Assembly: GCA_046330415.1 (NCBI GenBank)
Contig: JAXLSW010000024.1
Span: 1-64,000, forward strand
DNA length: 64,000 bases
Source: RHKX01 sp046330415
Lineage (GTDB): Bacteria; Actinomycetota; Thermoleophilia; Solirubrobacterales; 70-9
Direction of reading: 5' to 3'
Made by a program: the position numbers and the translations under genes. Positions 48,680 through 58,078 of this stretch are shown here, piece after piece. The stretch's first letter is position 1. Every line of letters starts with the position of its first letter. Under the pieces are notes generated by a model. The model made no database searches. It saw only the letters and a program-made list of their open reading frames with translations, and was not told where the DNA came from.

Positions 48680-50104
48680 ATGGAGCAGAAGACGGTGGTG
48701 GACGCGACGCGCACGGAGCGCGTGGCGGCTGCACCTGTGCGGGCGGAGCACTCGCGGCTGCGCAGCCGCTGGTGGCGCGATGCCCGCCGCCGCCGCATGC
48801 TCGCGTGCGCGGACGTGCTCTCCGGCCTGCTGGCCGTCGCCCTGGTCGCCGTGCCGGCGACCCACAGCCCGTGGGCGCTGATCTTCGTGCCGCTGTGGCC
48901 GCTGGTCGCCAAGCTCTTCGGCCTCTACGACCGCGACCACCGCGCCCTTCGGCACCTGACCGCGGACGAGGTGCCCGTCATCGCCGCCTGGGCGGCGACT
49001 CTGACCGCGAGCGTCGCCCTGTTCCTGCCGCTGACGCCGGCGGGGACGCTCGGCGGAATCAGCATCATCGCCCTCTTCGCGGTGACGACCCTGCTCGCGA
49101 CCTCCCTGCGCTCGTTCGCCCGCTGGGCATGGTGGAAGGCGACGCCGCCCGAGCGCGTCCGCCTCGTCGGTGACGGACCGCTGCTGGAGTCGCTTCGTCG
49201 CAAGGTCGCGGTGTTCAGCGAGATGCACCTGGAGCTCTCCTCCGAGGTGCTGATCTCCGACCTCGAGGGAGCTCGCTCCATCGACGACGAGCTCAACTCG
49301 CTCGCGGTCGGCGTCGATCGCATCGTCATCGCCGCCGAGGGTGTCGAGGCTTCGCTGATCGGTGAGCTCAAGGGCGTCTGCCGGCGCCGTCAGGTGAAGC
49401 TCAGCGTCGTCTCGCCGCTGCGTGGACCCGCCGCCCCCTCCGACTGGACAGCTCATCTGGCCGACCTGCCGATCCTCGAGTACAACACCTGGGATCAGTC
49501 GCGTTCCTCGCTGGCGATCAAGCGGATCACCGACATCATCGTCTCCAGCATCGGCCTGCTCCTCTTCTCGCCGATCCTGCTGGTCAGCGCCATCGCGATC
49601 AAGCTGGACAGCCCCGGTCCCGTGTTCTTCTCGCAGATCCGCGCCGGCCGCGACCGCAGGCCGTTCCGGATGTACAAGCTACGGACGATGGTGGCTGACG
49701 CCGAGGCCCAGCTCGGGCAGCTGGTGGACATCGACGAGCTCGCCGATCCGATGTTCAAGTTCCGCGACGATCCCCGGATCACGCGAGTGGGCTCGGTGCT
49801 GAGGCGTTTCAGCCTCGACGAGTTCCCGCAGCTCTTCAACGTGCTCGTGGGCGAGATGAGCATCGTCGGGCCTCGTCCGGAGCAGGTCGAGCTGGTCGAG
49901 CGCTACACCGGCGACGCGCTGGCGAAGATGACCGTGAAGCCCGGCGTCACCGGGCCGATGCAGGTGTTCGGGCGCGGTGAGCTGACCTTCGACGAGCGCA
50001 TCGCCGTCGAGCTCGACTACGTCGAGAACGCGTCGCTCGCCCGTGACCTGGAGATCATGATCCACACCCTTCCCGCGGTGCTGCGGGGAACCGGCGCCTA
50101 CTAG
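48680..50104 (+). CDS. Polyprenyl glycosylphosphotransferase (exopolysaccharide initiation)
   Basis: The 474-aa protein has four N-terminal TM helices, a CoA-binding-like middle, one TM (IIVSSIGLLLFSPILLVSAI) and the bacterial sugar transferase domain: DSPGPVFFSQIRAGRDRRPF, MYKLRTM, RVGSVLRRFSLDEFPQL, MSIVGPRPEQ. It transfers a sugar-1-phosphate to undecaprenyl phosphate. ATG 48680 preferred; TTG 48668 is in frame. Confidence 0.92.
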   Translation: MEQKTVVDATRTERVAAAPVRAEHSRLRSRWWRDARRRRMLACADVLSGLLAVALVAVPATHSPWALIFVPLWPLVAKLFGLYDRDHRALRHLTADEVPVIAAWAATLTASVALFLPLTPAGTLGGISIIALFAVTTLLATSLRSFARWAWWKATPPERVRLVGDGPLLESLRRKVAVFSEMHLELSSEVLISDLEGARSIDDELNSLAVGVDRIVIAAEGVEASLIGELKGVCRRRQVKLSVVSPLRGPAAPSDWTAHLADLPILEYNTWDQSRSSLAIKRITDIIVSSIGLLLFSPILLVSAIAIKLDSPGPVFFSQIRAGRDRRPFRMYKLRTMVADAEAQLGQLVDIDELADPMFKFRDDPRITRVGSVLRRFSLDEFPQLFNVLVGEMSIVGPRPEQVELVERYTGDALAKMTVKPGVTGPMQVFGRGELTFDERIAVELDYVENASLARDLEIMIHTLPAVLRGTGAY

Positions 50105-50131
50105 AACCGGCGACTGCGGGTTTCGAAGCGG

Positions 50132-51112
50132 GTGGAGGGCCGGCCCACAGCGGCGAGCGTCATCGTCGCCTCGCGCGGCCCCGCGGAGCGCCTCGAGCGG
50201 CTGCTGAGCTCGCTCGCCGAGCAGACGGTCCCGCACGAGACGATCGTCGTCGACAACGCGTCCCCGGGTTCCGTCGTCGGCGAGGTCTGCTCGCGCTACG
50301 CGTTCGCCCGCTCCATCCGGCTGGAGGAGAACGCCGGTTTTTCGGTCCCGGTCAACCTCGCCGCGCGCGAGGCCGCGACCGATGCGCTGGTGCTGATCAA
50401 CGACGACTGCGTGTGCGATCCCGACTACGTCGAGCGGGTGGTCGCCGCACTCGATCCGGCGGCGGGGATCGTCATGGCCTCGAGCGTGATGCGCGACGTC
50501 GCCGACCCGACCCTCATCGACAGCGCCGGGATGGAGCTCGACCGGACGATGCTCGTCTACGACTACCTGAACGGCTTCCCCGTCTCAGCGCTCGCCGATG
50601 GACAGCCCGACCCGATCGGGCCATCCGCCGCCGCCGCGGCGTTCGACCGCGGGGCGTTCCTGGAGGTGGGCGGATTCGACGAGCGGATCTTCGCCTACTG
50701 GGAGGACGTGGACCTGGTGCTGCGGCTGCGGGCGGCGGGAGGGCGCTGCCGACTCGCCGCCGACGCCGGTGGGACACACGAGCACTCCGCCACGTTGGGC
50801 TCCGGATCGGCCGCGAAGAACTACCTGACCGGGTGGGGGAGGGGCTACACGCTCCGCAAGTGGGGGGTGATGAGCTCGCCCCGGCGGGCGGCCTCCGTGC
50901 TCGTCCGCGAGGCGGTGATCTGCGCCGGGCAGGCGGTCATCGACCGCAACGTCTCCGGGGTGAAGGGCCGCGTCCGTGGCTGGCGCGCGGGGGAGGGGGC
51001 GCAGTCACAGCCCTACCCGACCGATCTCGCCTCGGCGGGCCGTGGCTCCCCGCTGCTGAGCAACCTCGGCCGTCGCCTGGCGCGCCGGCGGCGACTGGCC
51101 GCGCGGGATTAG
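50132..51112 (+). CDS. Family 2 glycosyltransferase (rhamnosyltransferase-like)
   Basis: The 326-aa GT2: VIVASRGPAERLERLLSSLA, VVDNASPGSVVGE, the DxD-like LINDDCVCDPDYV, and GGFDERIFAYWEDVDLVLRL (catalytic base region ED). The C-terminus is Arg-rich with no TM. GTG 50132 start. It follows the initiating transferase by 28 nt. Confidence 0.88.
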   Translation: MEGRPTAASVIVASRGPAERLERLLSSLAEQTVPHETIVVDNASPGSVVGEVCSRYAFARSIRLEENAGFSVPVNLAAREAATDALVLINDDCVCDPDYVERVVAALDPAAGIVMASSVMRDVADPTLIDSAGMELDRTMLVYDYLNGFPVSALADGQPDPIGPSAAAAAFDRGAFLEVGGFDERIFAYWEDVDLVLRLRAAGGRCRLAADAGGTHEHSATLGSGSAAKNYLTGWGRGYTLRKWGVMSSPRRAASVLVREAVICAGQAVIDRNVSGVKGRVRGWRAGEGAQSQPYPTDLASAGRGSPLLSNLGRRLARRRRLAARD

Positions 51113-51169
51113 TCGCGCGATTCCACGGATCCCCGCCGCGGAACCCCCGCGGGCTCCAGCACTCCACCA

Positions 51170-51207
51170 GGGGTGACGGAGACCACGATCCTGGTCTGAG
51201 TCACCCC
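51170..51207. terminator. Bidirectional hairpin between convergent glycosyltransferase genes
   Basis: GGGGTGAC..GACCA (51170-51185) pairs with TGGTC..GTCACCCC (51192-51207): 8 bp outer plus 5 bp inner stem with a 3-nt internal loop. The gap around it (51113-51298) shows nothing else. Confidence 0.65.
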
Positions 51208-51298
51208 ACGTCCGTGTGGGCGGCTGACGATGGGCCGACAGGGGCTCCGCTGCCTCCAGCGTCGTCCGAGCGCGTGGAACAGGGCGCCGCTGCCACTG

Positions 51299-52165
51299 CT
51301 AGTCGCGCAGCGCCTCGCGCACCAGCGAAATCGCGAGCTTGACGCCGATCCCGGCGTAGACGGCGAAGTTGGTGAGGGCGCCGTTGCCGGGAGCGTCGTG
51401 GCGGCGGTAGAAGCGACCCATGCCCCGGTGGAAGGCAATGTTGAGCCGGGGACCGCGGCGGCCCTCCGTCGTGCCCGCCTTGGTGTGGAGCGCTCGCGAG
51501 GTGGGCTCGTAGTAGGTGATCCAGCCCCCCTCCTTGAGCCGGGCGCAGAGGTCGAGGTCCTCCATGTACATCCAGTAGCCCTCGTCGAAGAGGCCGACGT
51601 CGTCGAGGGCGGCGCGGCGCAGCAGCATGAACGCACCGTTGACCGCGTCGACCGGCCCCCGCTCGACATCGGGCGCCCGGTAGTCGGCGAGGGCGCCGCT
51701 CTCCATCCGCCGGCCGACGCCGGTGAAATGGCCGAGTGCGCTGAGCGGGGTCGGGAAGGTGCGGCGGGCGGCGTGGTCGAAGCTGCCGTCCTCGCGGATC
51801 AGCGCCGGTCCGCAGCAGCCGATCCGCGGGTCGTCCGCGAGTCGTTGCAGCAGGGGCTCGAGCGTGTCCTGCTCGAGGGCTGCGTCGGGGTTGAGGACGA
51901 GCACCGCCGCGCCCCTCCCACGGCGAATGCCGATGTTCTGCGCCCGGGCGAAGCCGAGGTTCTCGTCCTGGGCGAGCAGCGTCACCTCGGGGAACTCGGC
52001 GGCGACCATCTCGGCCGTGCCGTCGCCGCTCGCGTTGTCGACCACGGTCACGGTCATGTCCGCGCCGGCGCCGTGCTCGCGCACCGACGTCAGGCAGCGC
52101 CGCAGCAGCTCCTTGCCCCGGAAGGAGACGATGACGATGTCGAGCGAGGCGCTCACGCCCGCCAA
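51299..52165 (-). CDS. Family 2 glycosyltransferase (WbbL-like)
   Basis: The 288-aa GT2: LDIVIVSFRGKELLRRCLTS, VVDNASGDGT, NLGFARAQNIGIRRGRG, LVLNPDAALE (DxA in place of DxD as in rhamnosyltransferases), LFDEGYWMYMEDLDLCARL. Start is TTG 52165 or GTG 52156. Cytoplasmic, exopolysaccharide assembly. Confidence 0.88.
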   Translation of the reverse strand: MAGVSASLDIVIVSFRGKELLRRCLTSVREHGAGADMTVTVVDNASGDGTAEMVAAEFPEVTLLAQDENLGFARAQNIGIRRGRGAAVLVLNPDAALEQDTLEPLLQRLADDPRIGCCGPALIREDGSFDHAARRTFPTPLSALGHFTGVGRRMESGALADYRAPDVERGPVDAVNGAFMLLRRAALDDVGLFDEGYWMYMEDLDLCARLKEGGWITYYEPTSRALHTKAGTTEGRRGPRLNIAFHRGMGRFYRRHDAPGNGALTNFAVYAGIGVKLAISLVREALRD

Positions 52166-52219
52166 CCTAGACGCCTGAGACGCCTGAAGCGCCTGACGTA
52201 CCCAGCGCGCCGCCGGAGA

Positions 52220-53356
52220 TCAGCGGGTGGCGATCGACGCGAACGTGCCGAGCAGCGGCTTGTCCTTGTTGTCGACCGTCAGCAGGCCCGACGTCTCGCA
52301 CCACTTGCAGAGCTTGTAGGGACCGTCGCGCCACTGGTACCAGAGCAGCCGTCCGAGCCCGAGCCGCTGCCGCTGGGAGAGCACCATCTCGAAGGTGTCG
52401 TGGAGGACTTGGATCTGCCCCGAGGTCGTCTTCACCAGCGGATGCTTGCGGGGCCCCTTGGTTCCCCAGCCGATCTCGGTGATCCACAGCGGCGTGGAGC
52501 CGGCGCCTCGCGAGCGCAGGGCCGAGCGCGCCTGCTTGAGCTGCTTGCGGACGCCGGAGACGGTGGCGGCGTAGGGGTGGTAGGCGACGATGTCGGCGGC
52601 TTCCCTGACGGCGCGTGACTTGAAGAGCTCGGCGAGGAACTCCTTGCCGAGGATCGCGTGCGCGTTGGTCGGCTCGGCGACGATGCCGGCGGTCATGACC
52701 TGCGCCTCCGGGTCGACCGCGTGGATGGCCGCTGCCGAGCGCACGAGCACCTTGCCGTAGTCCTTCGGCTTCGGCTTCGGTCCCCACCAGGTGATCGAGT
52801 TCGGCTCGTTCCAGATCTGCCAGACCCTGATCGGCCTGTACGGGACGGTCGGGTTCTCGCTCCAGAAGGCGCCGCCGGGCCCGTAGCGCTGCACGAGCGT
52901 CGTCAGCAGGTCGCTCCAGGCGCGCGCCGCCTCGCCCTTGAGCACGGTGCGGTTGAGGTCGTGGGAGACCCACGGCGGGGCGCCGTAGACCATCGGGATC
53001 AGATCGATGCCGTTCTCCGCGGTCCCGCGGACGATCGGATCGGTGTAGCTCCAGTTGTAGGGGAGGTCCTTGCCGTGGCGGATCACCTCGAAGGGGAAGA
53101 TGTTGCGCGTGACGCCGACGTCGGCCTCGGCCATGCGCTCGAAGTCGCCGCTCTCGTAGCCGCTCGCGTTGACGCCGAAGAACCCGGTGGGGGCCTGCGC
53201 CTGCGCCTGTGCGCCGGATGGCATGCAGAGCGCCGCCGCGAGCAGCGCCAGCAGGCAGAGGGCGGCAACGGGCAGGCGCGGGTGCGGAACGGGTGTCGCG
53301 GGGCGTGACACGAGCGCGCGATGGTAGCGGCGGCCACGGACCGCCACAACGAGCAA
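52220..53356 (-). CDS. Secreted glycoside hydrolase, paralogue of 45177
   Basis: The 378-aa protein has a signal peptide (LPVAALCLLALLAAALCMPS, then Ala-Gln-rich cleavage), TIM-barrel hydrolase with WQIWNEPNSITWW (acid/base) and LWITEIGWGT (nucleophile), ending LLWYQWRDGPYKLCKWCETS. It shares domain plan and the C-x-W-C ending with the hydrolase at 45177, so they arose by duplication and now flank the polysaccharide genes. Confidence 0.82.
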   Translation of the reverse strand: MLVVAVRGRRYHRALVSRPATPVPHPRLPVAALCLLALLAAALCMPSGAQAQAQAPTGFFGVNASGYESGDFERMAEADVGVTRNIFPFEVIRHGKDLPYNWSYTDPIVRGTAENGIDLIPMVYGAPPWVSHDLNRTVLKGEAARAWSDLLTTLVQRYGPGGAFWSENPTVPYRPIRVWQIWNEPNSITWWGPKPKPKDYGKVLVRSAAAIHAVDPEAQVMTAGIVAEPTNAHAILGKEFLAELFKSRAVREAADIVAYHPYAATVSGVRKQLKQARSALRSRGAGSTPLWITEIGWGTKGPRKHPLVKTTSGQIQVLHDTFEMVLSQRQRLGLGRLLWYQWRDGPYKLCKWCETSGLLTVDNKDKPLLGTFASIATR

Positions 53357-53381
53357 CCCGCCGCCGCGGGGGCGGGTGTGA

Positions 53382-54139
<758 letters not shown>

Positions 54140-54143
<4 letters not shown>

Positions 54144-54973
54144 CCCATCGCTCCTCCGGCTCCGCCGGTCGTCGGTGGTGTGCCGCCGGCGAAGTCGTTC
54201 ATGTCGAAGTCTTCGTTGTCGTTGGATTCCCCGCTCCTGCGCGTCCGTCGCTGCTCACGTGCGATCAGCACGTCGACGAGCCTCGCCAGCGGGATGGTCA
54301 CGATCAGGAACAGGATCGCTCCCAGCACCAGCCCGGACCCGTTGAAGATGTCGGACTGGATCTGGCGGCCGACGTAGACCACGTCGGCGGCGCCGAGGAC
54401 GCTGACGAGCGAGGTGTCCTTCATCAGCGCGATGAAGTCGTTGAGCAGCGGCGGGATCACCTTGCGCACGGCCTGCGGGACGATCACGTACCTCATCGCC
54501 TGCCCGTGGCTCATGCCGACCGACCGGGCCGCCTCCATCTGCCCGTTGGGGACCGCCTCGATGCCGGCCCGGTAGACCTCGGCCATGTAGGCGCCGTAGG
54601 TGATGGTCAGCGAGATCACCCCGTACCAGAACGGGCTCGTCTCGCCGAGCCAGGTGGGCTTGCCCATGAAGTCGGGGATGACGTCGCCGCCGATCGGCGA
54701 GGAGAGCGAGCTGAGGCCGCCGGAGACCAGCAACAGGACGAGCAGCAGCGGGATGCCGCGGAACGCGTCGATGTAGCCGATCGTGAGCCAGCGGATCGGC
54801 GCCACAGCCCTGCCGGGAAGCTGGCGAAGGACCGCCAGGATGAGCCCCCAGATCAGCGACAGGACCCCGCCGAAGAGAGAGAGCTTCAGCGTCAGCCAGA
54901 AGCCCTCGAGGATCGGGGAGAGGTTGTCTCCCATGACCCCGAAGTCGAAGTAGTACTGCCGGATGAAATCCAT
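54140..54973 (-). CDS. Polar amino acid ABC transporter permease
   Basis: The 277-aa protein has the HisM/GlnP fold: ILEGFWLTLKLSLFGGVLSL, IDAFRGIPLLLVLLLV, EVYRAGIEAVPNGQMEAARS (EAA loop), five to six TM helices. A disordered Gly-rich tail follows a basic RREQRRTRR stretch. Inner membrane. Confidence 0.93.
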
Positions 54974-55030
54974 GCGCGGTTCGCTCCTAGCTCGTTCCTG
55001 CCCCGCGGGTTATATCCGCACTGGAACGAG

Positions 55031-55056
55031 AAGGGGCGCCCGGCTGGGCGCCCCTT
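55031..55056 (-). terminator. Intra-operon hairpin between binding protein and permease genes
   Basis: AAGGGGCGCCC and GGGCGCCCCTT, an 11-bp perfect stem with a 4-nt loop. It sits in the 149-bp gap after the binding-protein gene. It probably stops most transcripts or protects the upstream mRNA so that binding protein is made in excess, as in many ABC operons. Confidence 0.8.
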
Positions 55057-55122
55057 CCTCCATTTCCTGACACCTGCGAGGTCTTATCGCAAGCGTCGGC
55101 AGTAGGTATCGGTAGCGGATCG

Positions 55123-55983
55123 CTAGCCGCCGTTGACCACCGAGTCGGGCGCGTCGGTCGAGAAGTACTTCTGGTACAGCTCGTTCATCGTGCCGTCATC
55201 GATCAGCTGCTGGATCGCCTCGTTGACGCCGTCCACCAGCTTGTTGTCGGGGGCCATCGCGAACCCGTAGACCTCGTCGGTCGAGATCTCCTGGGCGATC
55301 TCGATGCCGCCCTGCTTCTCGACGGCGTCGGCCGCGAAGGGCTGATCGACGATCGCGGCGGCCACCTGCTCGGTGGTCACGGCGGCGAGGGCGTCGGCGC
55401 CCTTGCCGAAGCCGCGAACCTCGCTGGCGTCGGTCTCGTTCTCCGCGTAGTCCTGACCCGTGGTGCCCTGCTGGACGCCGACGATCTGACCCGAGAGGTC
55501 ATCGGTCGAGGTGATGTCGGAGCCCTCGGGGACGACGAGCGCCTGCTGGGCCTCGTAGTACGGCCGGGAGAAGGTGACGACCTTCTCGCGCTCCGGGGTG
55601 ATCGTGGCCGCTGCGGCGACGATGTCGAACTGGCCGCTCGCGACGTCACGGAAGATCGTGTCGAACGAGCTGTTCTGGTAGGTGGGCTCGAGGCCGAGCT
55701 TGCCGGCGATCGCGTCCATCAGGTCCTTGTCGAAGCCGCTGAAGTCGCCACCCTCTGGAGTGCCGATCTCGAACGGCGGGTACGGAGCGTCGGTGCCGAC
55801 GAGCAGCTGGCCGTCCTGGATCAGCGTCGCGTCGGAGATGTCGATGGTCGCCGCCGTCGTGCTGTCGGTATCGGTGCCGTCGGTTGCCGTGCTGTCGTCG
55901 TCGCTGCCGCAGCCGGCGACCGCGAACATCGCGAAGAGGCCGATCAGCAGAGCGAGCACAGAGAGGGTGCGCGTCTTGGTCAT
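55123..55983 (-). CDS. Polar amino acid ABC transporter substrate-binding lipoprotein
   Basis: The 286-aa SBP_bac_3 protein: lipobox VAGC, then LLVGTDAPYPPFEIGTPEGG, GFDKDLMDAIAGKLG, FDIVAAAATITPEREKVVTF and the DGVNEAIQQLIDDGTMNELY end. ATG 55983 has GGGAG 11 nt upstream; ATG 56001 is possible. Extracytoplasmic; ligand probably glutamine, glutamate or cystine. Divergent from cysM. Confidence 0.92.
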   Translation of the reverse strand: MTKTRTLSVLALLIGLFAMFAVAGCGSDDDSTATDGTDTDSTTAATIDISDATLIQDGQLLVGTDAPYPPFEIGTPEGGDFSGFDKDLMDAIAGKLGLEPTYQNSSFDTIFRDVASGQFDIVAAAATITPEREKVVTFSRPYYEAQQALVVPEGSDITSTDDLSGQIVGVQQGTTGQDYAENETDASEVRGFGKGADALAAVTTEQVAAAIVDQPFAADAVEKQGGIEIAQEISTDEVYGFAMAPDNKLVDGVNEAIQQLIDDGTMNELYQKYFSTDAPDSVVNGG

Positions 55984-56127
55984 CTGGTGCTTCACTCCCA
56001 TTTGAGAAGGTCTGGATGGCGCCCCCGGACGGTGACGCGGTGTGAACTTTATGTGATCTTGTGGTTGCGGACCCCGCCGCGCGTCCAAAGACCCGGGGGA
56101 AATCGTTCGCCATCGGGACGGTCCCTT

Positions 56128-56146
56128 CACTACATTTACTGAAGTG
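56128..56146 (+). promoter_or_regulatory. Promoter/start motif shared with moeZ (copy 2)
   Basis: CACTACATTTACTGAAGTG, ending in the GTG start of cysM. It is nearly palindromic (CACTnCAnTnAnTGnAGTG). TACATT (56131-56136) lies 7 nt before the start. A GGGAC-G-GTCCC palindrome (56115-56125) precedes it. Confidence 0.65.
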
Positions 56147-57112
56147 GGACCAGGAGATCTGCTCAACCGCCCCTGCGGAGGCCAGTTCGAGAACATCCTC
56201 GAGGCCATCGGCAACACCCCCTTGGTCGAGGTGGCTCGGCTCTCCCCGAAGCCCGATGTGAGGATCTGGGCGAAGCTCGAGGGCCGCAACCCGACCGGCT
56301 CCGTGAAGGATCGCGTGGCCAAGTCGATGATCGACCGCGCCGAGGCCGAAGGGTTGATCTCGCCCGGCCAGACGATCCTCGAGCCGACCTCCGGCAACAC
56401 CGGGATCGCGCTGGCGATGATCGCCAGCCGCAAGGGTTACCGCCTGAAGGCTGTGATGCCCGACAACGTCACCCCCGAGCGCTCGCAGCTGCTGTCGATG
56501 TACGGGGCCGAGATCGTCTACTCGGAGGGCGTCAAGGGCTCCAACGGCGCCGTCGAGCTGGCGCTCGAGATGGCCGCCGCGGACGCCTCCTACTACATGC
56601 CCTACCAGTACGGCAACGAGGCCAACCCGCTCGCCCACTACAACGGCACGGCGGTCGAGATCCTCGAGGAGCTCGGCCACGTCGACGCGTTCGTCGGCGG
56701 CCTCGGCACCGGCGGCACGCTGATGGGCAACGGCCGCCGCCTCAAGGAGGAGAACCCCGACACCAAGATCGTCGCCTCCGAGCCCAAGCAGGGCGAGGAC
56801 GTCGACGGCCTGCGCTCGCTCGAGGACGGCTTCATCCCGCCGATCATCGACCTCTCGGTCCTCGACCGGAAGATCATGGTCTCCAACCGCGACAGCGTCA
56901 TCTGGACGCAGAAGCTGCTGCGCGAGGAGGGGATCTTCGCCGGCGTCAGCTCCGGCGCGATCGCCTACGTCGCCAACCGGATCGCCGGCGAGATGGACGA
57001 GGGCAACGTCGTCTTCCTGATCCCCGACGACGGCTGGAAGTACCTCTCCTCCGGTGTGTACACGCGGAACGTCGACGAGATCGAGGATCTCGACTCGCAG
57101 AACTTCTGGTAG
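56144..57112 (+). CDS. cysM: CysO-dependent cysteine synthase (O-phosphoserine sulfhydrylase)
   Basis: The 322-aa PLP enzyme: Lys55 in NPTGSVKDR, PTSGNTGIALAMIASRKGY, GLGTGGTLMGNGRRL, and GWKYLSSGVYT. Sequence blocks AKLEGRNPTGS and GWKYLSSGVY recall M. tuberculosis CysM, which uses O-phosphoserine and the thiocarboxylated carrier CysO. GTG 56144 is leaderless. The Mec peptidase gene follows by 28 bp. Confidence 0.92.
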   Translation: MGPGDLLNRPCGGQFENILEAIGNTPLVEVARLSPKPDVRIWAKLEGRNPTGSVKDRVAKSMIDRAEAEGLISPGQTILEPTSGNTGIALAMIASRKGYRLKAVMPDNVTPERSQLLSMYGAEIVYSEGVKGSNGAVELALEMAAADASYYMPYQYGNEANPLAHYNGTAVEILEELGHVDAFVGGLGTGGTLMGNGRRLKEENPDTKIVASEPKQGEDVDGLRSLEDGFIPPIIDLSVLDRKIMVSNRDSVIWTQKLLREEGIFAGVSSGAIAYVANRIAGEMDEGNVVFLIPDDGWKYLSSGVYTRNVDEIEDLDSQNFW

Positions 57113-57140
57113 CCGACCGAGCCCGAACGAATCTGAAGAC

Positions 57141-57542
57141 GTGAAGATCGCCAAGAACCTGATCGACGAGATCGTCGCGCACTCGCGCGACGACCTGCCC
57201 AACGAGTGCTGCGGGCTGATGGGCGGCACCGAGGACGAGTTCACGTCCGTCCACCGCGCGCGGAACGCCGCGGCCACATGGCTCCGTTACGAGCTCCACC
57301 CGACCGATCAGCTGCGGATCATGAACACGATCGAGGATGACGAGGGCGTCGAGCTGCGCGGGATCTACCACTCCCACACCAAGAGCGAGGCCTACCCGTC
57401 CCAGACCGACATCAACCTCGCCGCCGCCTGGCCCGACCCGCTCTATCTGATCTGCTCACTCGCCGACGACGAGAACCCGGTCGTGCGCGCCTTCGCCATC
57501 CGCGAGGGTGCGGTCGAGGAGGTCGATCTCGACGTCGTCTGA
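57141..57542 (+). CDS. mec: Mec-type JAMM metallopeptidase (CysO-cysteine hydrolase)
   Basis: The 133-aa JAMM protein: Glu22 (NECCGLMGG) and HSHTKSEAYPSQTD (His77, His79, Asp90), the JAMM zinc motif. Mec releases cysteine from CysO-Cys. Here it may also trim the four residues after Gly-Gly of the carrier. GTG 57141 chosen because homologues begin near this IAKNLIDEI helix. Confidence 0.92.
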   Translation: MKIAKNLIDEIVAHSRDDLPNECCGLMGGTEDEFTSVHRARNAAATWLRYELHPTDQLRIMNTIEDDEGVELRGIYHSHTKSEAYPSQTDINLAAAWPDPLYLICSLADDENPVVRAFAIREGAVEEVDLDVV

Positions 57543-58068
57543 GGAGCGGGGTCCCGAGCGCCCTGAGCGTCTCGAATGCCGGCGCTGCCGCCTCGCCCAC
57601 TCGGGCGAGGAGCGCTTCTGCCGGAACTGCGGGAGCCCGCTCGTCCCCGTCCGCCCCGCCGAGGGGCAGGAGCTCGACGAGCTCGCGGTCAGGGCCCGGA
57701 AGGTGCATCCGCGCCTCGCCCGCGGGGAGGTGCGCAGGGTCGCGGTGGTGCGCAACCTCGCGGAGGGAGAGCTCGTCCAGGGCATCCTGCTCGAGGAGGG
57801 GATCCCGAGCATCCTGCGCCGCAGCGGCGGCTTCGACGTGCCGGACATGATCGCCGCCGGGCCGCGCGACGTGATGGTCCCCGAGAGCGGGGTGGAGGCT
57901 GCGAGGGAGCTGCTGGCGACCGGGGCCGCGGGCCCCGACGACGGGGGAGATGACATCGAGGAGCTCCGGCCCCTGAACCGCTTCGCGTTCAAGCTCGCCG
58001 CCGGGATGCTCGCCGGCCTGCTCTTCTTCGGCGCCGTCGCCGGCGCGATCTACGCGCTCGTGCGCTGA
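57508..58068 (+). CDS. Zinc-ribbon and DUF2007-like membrane-anchored protein
   Basis: The 186-aa protein has an N-terminal zinc ribbon (LECRRCRLAHSGEERFCRNC), a DUF2007-like region (VAVVRNLAEGELVQGILLEE; GPRDVMVPESGVEAARELL) and a C-terminal TM (LAAGMLAGLLFFGAVAGAIY). The only usable start, GTG 57508, overlaps mec by 35 nt. Function unknown; co-transcribed with cysM-mec. Confidence 0.75.
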   Translation: MRSRRSISTSSEERGPERPERLECRRCRLAHSGEERFCRNCGSPLVPVRPAEGQELDELAVRARKVHPRLARGEVRRVAVVRNLAEGELVQGILLEEGIPSILRRSGGFDVPDMIAAGPRDVMVPESGVEAARELLATGAAGPDDGGDDIEELRPLNRFAFKLAAGMLAGLLFFGAVAGAIYALVR

Positions 58069-58078
58069 CGCGTCAGCG
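58063..58078. terminator. 16-bp perfect palindrome holding both convergent stop codons
   Basis: CGCTGACGCGTCAGCG. The rightward TGA (58066-58068) and leftward TGA (58075-58073) occupy symmetric positions. Probable bidirectional terminator. Confidence 0.6.
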
